Positions 5,507 through 8,362 of a stretch of 8,362 nucleotides of DNA are shown piece after piece. The stretch's first letter is position 1; each line of letters begins with the position of its first letter. The stretch is taken from the NCBI GenBank assembly GCA_031263665.1, contig JAISFJ010000097.1, positions 1 through 8,362 of the forward strand, in the 5' to 3' direction. The position numbers were made by a program, and so were the translations under genes. The notes beneath the pieces were generated by a model, which searched no databases, was not told the DNA's origin, and was given only the letters and a program-made list of their open reading frames with translations. This stretch comes from Coriobacteriales bacterium. GTDB lineage: Bacteria; Actinomycetota; Coriobacteriia; Coriobacteriales; UBA8131.

Positions 5507-6136
5507 ATGAGAAAAGGAATCCACCCCGACTACGTCGAGTGCACGGTGCGTTGTTCATGCGGCAATACCTTTACGACTCGCGCCACCAAACCCCAGCTTC
5601 ACGTTGAACTTTGCAACGAATGCCACCCGTTTTTTACCGGGCAACAGAAATTTGTTGATACGGGAGGGCGCGTTCAGCGCTTTGCCGATAAGTTCGGTTC
5701 CGCCTCTACGACGGTTGTTGAGCGGGAGGCCGCCAAGCGCGCCAAACGACAGCAAGACGCCGCCGAGGCAGAGGCCGCCGCGAAGGCCGCTCGCGAAGAA
5801 AAAGCCGCCGCGAAGGCCGCGAAGGCCGCGAAGTATGCCGAGAAAGCCTCCAAGGCCACTGCCGAAAAGACGGCCGAGGATGCTCCCGCTGCCGCCGCTG
5901 ATGCTGCTGCTGATGCGCCCGCTGCCGCCGCCGAGCCCGCTGCCGCCACTGATGGTGCCGCTCCCGACGCCGCCGAGCCTGCTGCTGCCGCCGCTGAGCC
6001 CGCCGCTGTCGCCGAGCCCGCTCCAGCCCCCGAGCCCGCCGCTGATGCCGAGCCCACTCCCGCTGCCGACGATACCCCCGCTGCCGACGCTTTCGCTGCC
6101 GAGTCAGACGACGCGGCGAAGGCTCCCGCCGAATAG
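5507..6136 (+). CDS. rpmE: 50S ribosomal protein L31, zinc-binding type, with long Ala-rich tail
   Basis: This is a structural protein of the large ribosomal subunit, which in other bacteria helps bridge the two subunits near the central protuberance. Residues 1-70 are a normal L31: [11 protein letters not shown], zinc ligands Cys16, Cys18, Cys36 and Cys39, and the signature [20 protein letters not shown] (39-58). The family usually ends near residue 70-80, but here 130-140 more residues follow. First comes a Lys/Ala-rich, probably helical stretch (about 72-122, with [14 protein letters not shown] runs). Then comes an acidic Ala/Pro/Glu/Asp low-complexity tail (about 123-209). The frame is continuous, so the tail is not an obvious frameshift artefact. 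The start ATG 5507 follows AAAGGAG at 5491-5497; an upstream in-frame start at 5432 lies within the promoter and is rejected. The four-Cys form needs zinc, as opposed to the zinc-free paralogue. Confidence 0.96.
   Translation: MRKGIHPDYVECTVRCSCGNTFTTRATKPQLHVELCNECHPFFTGQQKFVDTGGRVQRFADKFGSASTTVVEREAAKRAKRQQDAAEAEAAAKAAREEKAAAKAAKAAKYAEKASKATAEKTAEDAPAAAADAAADAPAAAAEPAAATDGAAPDAAEPAAAAAEPAAVAEPAPAPEPAADAEPTPAADDTPAADAFAAESDDAAKAPAE
5882..6133 (+). repeat. GCN-rich low-complexity repeat encoding the L31 tail
   Basis: About 84 codons, mostly GCC and GCT alanine codons broken by CCC, GAG and GAT, form a trinucleotide-like microsatellite. This biased composition also opens long false frames on the other strand and in a second plus frame. 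The array is a likely site for replication slippage and length variation between strains. Confidence 0.8.
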
Positions 6137-6192
6137 GGCAACCATTCCACTACGTATGTCGCGTGGTCGAGCTTCTCTGGCCCTCTCCGCCA

Positions 6193-6198
6193 TATACT
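6193..6198 (+). promoter_or_regulatory. Candidate -10 element of the thyX promoter
   Basis: TATACT lies 25 bases before the thyX start, in the 86-base gap after rpmE. No convincing -35 is seen. The same hexamer serves as the candidate -10 for two other genes in this window. Confidence 0.4.
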
Positions 6199-6222
6199 AG
6201 TCTCGCGACATAAGGAGTGTTC

Positions 6223-6903
6223 ATGCAGGTTAAACTTCTCTACCACACGTCTACTCCCGAGCGCGCGGTTGCTACGGCCGCACGGCTGTGTTACGCGCCG
6301 GTTGGGGCCGCCGAACTCATGGAGAGCATGAGCGACGCACAGGTGAGCAAAGTGCTTGCGACCATTATGAGAAGCGGGCATTTTTCCGCCCTCGAACACG
6401 CGAGCTACACCTTTGCGATAGACGGGGTGAGCAGGGCGCTTACCCATCAACTCGTGCGCCACCGCCTGGCAAGCTACAACCAGCAGAGTCAGCGTTATGT
6501 GACCTACTCCGAGGAACCTGAGACAATTTTGCCGCAAACCATCGCTGACGACCCAGAGGCGGCTTCGGCATTCAACACGGCGCTCGATGTGGCTTTTGCG
6601 ACCTATACGCAGCTCATCGAGGCTGGCATCCCCGCTGAGGACGCACGCTACGTGCTCCCTAACGCCTGCGTCTCAAAAATCGTCGTCACCATGAACATCC
6701 GGGAACTCCTGCATTTTTTTGAGGTGCGCTGTTGCAATCGCGCGCAGTGGGAGATACAGGAGTTGGCTCACCATATGCTCGATTTAGTGGAGCCCACCGC
6801 TCCGTATATCTTTATGGACGCGGGCGCGGCATGTCGGCGCGGACCCTGCGCGGAAGGCAAGATGACCTGCGGCACGCCGTTTGAGAAGGTCGTCCGTCCG
6901 TGA
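6223..6903 (+). CDS. thyX: Flavin-dependent thymidylate synthase ThyX
   Basis: This enzyme (EC 2.1.1.148) makes dTMP from dUMP, using methylene-tetrahydrofolate as the carbon donor and FAD with NADPH as reductant. It replaces ThyA and yields tetrahydrofolate, not dihydrofolate. The 226-residue protein has the defining ThyX motif RHRLASYNQQSQR (79-91; RHR, seven residues, Ser89). It also has the upstream segment HFSALEHASYTF (53-64), ARYVLPNA (141-148), and NIRELLHFFEVRCCNRAQWE (158-177), which contributes to flavin and substrate binding. The C-terminus is Cys-rich (C204, C209, C216 in CRRGPCAEGKMTCG), as in some clostridial and coriobacterial ThyX proteins. The start ATG 6223 has TAAGGAG (6211-6217) five bases upstream; GTG 6217 overlaps that site. 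The stop overlaps the next start as GTGA. Confidence 0.97.
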   Translation: MQVKLLYHTSTPERAVATAARLCYAPVGAAELMESMSDAQVSKVLATIMRSGHFSALEHASYTFAIDGVSRALTHQLVRHRLASYNQQSQRYVTYSEEPETILPQTIADDPEAASAFNTALDVAFATYTQLIEAGIPAEDARYVLPNACVSKIVVTMNIRELLHFFEVRCCNRAQWEIQELAHHMLDLVEPTAPYIFMDAGAACRRGPCAEGKMTCGTPFEKVVRP

Positions 6904-8243
6904 GCGGGTACGAGGACATATCCCTCTCTCCCAACGAAGGTATATCTCCTGGTGAGAGTATATCTCGCAGCGAGGGCGAGGCCACCTGCGAAGGGCTGCC
7001 GCGTGCACGTGATGAGTGGCTGCGGGCAAAAGACACCGAGGGCGTTGTTTGCCAGACTCATGTGGGCGGACAGGCGCTTATTGAGGGTATCATGATGCGA
7101 GGCAAGTACAACTGGGCCGTCGCGGTGCGGGAACCAAGCGGCTCGATATATGTTGAGGAACACGACCTCGCAAGCGGCCGGGACAAGAACTCCTGGCTTC
7201 GCGCGCCGGTTGTTCGCGGGTGTACCGCGCTTGTCGAGTCGTTGGCGCTTGGCTACAAGGCGCTGGAGATAGCCTCTCAGCACGCCTTTGATTTTGAGGA
7301 AACAGAAGATGAAGAGGAGGCGGCGCAGGAGCAGCAGGAGGCGCAGGAGGCGCAGGAGCAGGTAGCGTTACAGGGTGCTGAAGCGGCGCGAGAGCAGCAA
7401 GAACAGACAGCGTTCCAGGATGTGGAGTCGGTACAGGAAGCGCAGGAGCGACAGCAGACATCACCGTTGGATGTAGAAGCGGGCGCGCAGGCGTCTTTAC
7501 AGGATGAGAACGTAAAAGACGTTGAGGAAGTGGGCGCTGCCGCCGGCTCTTCTCAAGAAGAAAACGCCATCCCCAAGCCTTTGATGACGGCCAGCATGAT
7601 TGTCGGTATTCTGCTCGGCATCGGGCTTTTTATCGCCCTGCCCGCGCTCATCACCAATCTGCTCGTTGGCGACTACGGCGAGAAAACCCTGCTCTGGAAT
7701 CTTCTCGACGGTGTTATTCGTATTGCGGTGTTCGTATTCTACCTGTGGCTCATTGGTCGCATGAAGGACATCAAGCGCATGTTTGGCTATCACGGGGCCG
7801 AGCATAAGACCATTCACTGTTATGAACACGGGCTCGAACTCACCGTTGCCAATGCGCGAAAATTCCCCACGCTGCATGTACGTTGCGGTACGGCATTTTT
7901 ACTCATGACGATGCTCATCGCGATTCTCGTGTTCACCCTCGTGCCCGTCGCGCCACTTATCGACGCGCTGGGAGTGACCAATGGGGTAGCACGTCTGGCG
8001 CTCGTTATCTGCTCGCGCATCATCTTGATGCCCCTGATAGCGGGCCTATCCTACGAGGTCACAGTCAAATGGGCGGGCGCTCACCCCGAAAGCCCCTTTG
8101 TCCAGTTCATCCTCTGGCCAGGTATGCAGATGCAACGCCTGACCACCAATCAACCCGACGACGGCATGCTCGAATGCGCCATAGCCTCCATGCAACAAGT
8201 ACTCACCCGCGAAAAAAAAGAACAAGCCCCCACAAACGTGTGA
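6900..8243 (+). CDS. DUF1385 family membrane protein with low-complexity insert
   Basis: The function is unknown. DUF1385 proteins are conserved membrane proteins often encoded just upstream of prfA. Conserved blocks are THVGGQALIEGIMMRGKYNW (53-72), FGYHGAEHKTIHCYE (295-309), HVRCGTAFLLM (326-336), SRIILMPLIAGLSYE (372-386) and the C-terminal PGMQMQRLTTNQPDDGMLEC (407-426). Membrane helices are predicted near 232-256, 270-286, 331-353 and 365-383. At 447 residues it is longer than the usual 300-330. It has an extra N-terminus (1-50) with short repeats and an acidic/Gln-rich insert (133-222). GTG 6900 is the only standard start in this frame before the conserved core, and it overlaps the thyX stop (GTGA). 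A modest GAAGG site (6885-6889) precedes it. Coupling implies co-transcription with thyX, but a shared function is not shown. Confidence 0.94.
   Translation: MSGYEDISLSPNEGISPGESISRSEGEATCEGLPRARDEWLRAKDTEGVVCQTHVGGQALIEGIMMRGKYNWAVAVREPSGSIYVEEHDLASGRDKNSWLRAPVVRGCTALVESLALGYKALEIASQHAFDFEETEDEEEAAQEQQEAQEAQEQVALQGAEAAREQQEQTAFQDVESVQEAQERQQTSPLDVEAGAQASLQDENVKDVEEVGAAAGSSQEENAIPKPLMTASMIVGILLGIGLFIALPALITNLLVGDYGEKTLLWNLLDGVIRIAVFVFYLWLIGRMKDIKRMFGYHGAEHKTIHCYEHGLELTVANARKFPTLHVRCGTAFLLMTMLIAILVFTLVPVAPLIDALGVTNGVARLALVICSRIILMPLIAGLSYEVTVKWAGAHPESPFVQFILWPGMQMQRLTTNQPDDGMLECAIASMQQVLTREKKEQAPTNV
6939..6974 (+). repeat. Two degenerate 18-bp tandem units in the DUF1385 N-terminus
   Basis: The units at 6939-6956 and 6957-6974 share GTATATCTC and end in GAG, and encode GISPGE and SISRSE. 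A more diverged copy (ATATCCCTC, from 6918) lies just upstream. The array makes up much of the non-conserved N-terminus. Confidence 0.6.
7296..7565 (+). repeat. Acidic/Gln-rich low-complexity insert in DUF1385
   Basis: About 90 codons (residues 133-222) encode mainly Glu, Gln and Ala, with repeated CAGGAGGCG-like units from 7326 to 7361 (QEQQEAQEAQEQ). The segment lies between a conserved helix and the first membrane span. It is probably a flexible or coiled region that expanded by unequal repeat copying. Confidence 0.8.
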
Positions 8244-8271
8244 CAAAAGCGCTAGTCTTGTTGGCTTTTGT
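8243..8271. terminator. Weak inverted repeat, possible bidirectional terminator
   Basis: ACAAAAGC (8243-8250) and GCTTTTGT (8264-8271) form a perfect 8-bp stem with a 13-base loop. It lies between the DUF1385 stop and the possible convergent gene. The A-run and T-run within the stem could act on both strands. A competing pairing joins CCCCCACAAA (8227-8236) with the bases at 8267-8277, with one bulge. Low GC in the simple stem keeps confidence modest. Confidence 0.35.
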
Positions 8272-8362
8272 GGCGGGTGAAGAAATCGGTGCGGGGTGGG
8301 AGTTCTTTGAGGGGGTGGCCGCCTCTTTTTCTGTCTTCATCGGTGAAGAAGGGCTCGTAGCC
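8252..8362 (-). CDS. Possible 3' end of a convergent gene (partial)
   Basis: On the minus strand the frame is open from the window edge to a TAG at 8254-8252, giving 36 C-terminal residues. They start GYEPFFTDEDRKRGGHPLKE and continue with a charged tail containing RTDFF. Codons are rich in third-position C, and the residue mix looks protein-like. I do not recognise the family. The plus strand is also open here from GTG 8240, so the choice of strand is uncertain; prfA, the usual neighbour of DUF1385, does not start here. Confidence 0.45.
   Translation of the reverse strand, partial: GYEPFFTDEDRKRGGHPLKELPPRTDFFTRHKSQQD

Noticed and set aside
6141..6167. Hairpin after rpmE as a terminator
   Set aside because: CCAC (6147-6150) with GTGG (6163-6166) is short and interrupted, and no T-run follows.
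5604..6200. Plus-strand Pro/Leu-rich open frame of 198 codons overlapping rpmE
   Set aside because: It is a shifted reading of the Ala-rich repeat. It has no ribosome-binding site, and the frame with the L31 zinc motif is the real one.
5674..6537. Minus-strand open frame of 287 codons opposite rpmE and thyX
   Set aside because: The Ala/Ser-rich translation is the mirror of the GCN repeat in rpmE, and it spans two real genes and their gap.

Overview
The window is a stretch of a high-GC (about 60% in core genes) bacterial chromosome. The best fit is an actinobacterium of the class Coriobacteriia. The reasons are the order rpmE - thyX - DUF1385, an L31 protein with a long alanine-rich tail, a flavin-dependent ThyX with a Cys-rich C-terminus, and a two-gene ECF-type transporter segment. 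The taxon is inferred from gene content and order, not from a database search.

Layout, left to right. (1) Positions 1-2564: an ECF/ABC ATPase, probably the second half of a longer tandem ATPase that begins outside the window. It is translationally coupled (ATGA overlap) to an unusual S-component-like membrane protein that carries a predicted extracytoplasmic beta-domain and a C-terminal anchor. (2) Positions 2594-3204: a terminator-like hairpin, an extended -10 promoter, and an AT-rich two-gene cassette made of an acidic 95-residue protein of unknown function and a DUF4160 protein. (3) Positions 3261-4550: homoserine dehydrogenase (hom) with a C-terminal ACT domain. (4) Positions 4658-5298, minus strand: a Phd/YefM-type antitoxin and a PIN-domain VapC toxin in a GTGA-overlapping operon, with a candidate autoregulatory operator at its promoter. 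(5) Positions 5433-6136: an extended -10 promoter, a leader hairpin, and rpmE encoding a zinc-type L31 of 209 residues instead of about 70. (6) Positions 6193-8243: thyX and a DUF1385 membrane protein, coupled by a GTGA overlap. (7) Right edge: a weak inverted repeat and the 3' end of what may be a convergent minus-strand gene.

The core genes cover amino-acid synthesis (hom), translation (L31) and dTMP synthesis (ThyX). In many actinobacteria hom, thrC/thrB, rho and rpmE lie together. Here thrB, thrC and rho are missing between hom and rpmE, and the toxin-antitoxin module sits in that gap. A second small AT-rich cassette sits on the other side of hom, so this is a conserved chromosomal segment with accessory insertions. 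I see no CRISPR array, insertion sequence, tRNA or rRNA. No intergenic stretch exceeds about 210 bases. The most unusual features are the S-component fusion, the long L31 tail with its possible leader, and the acidic/Gln-rich insert in DUF1385.
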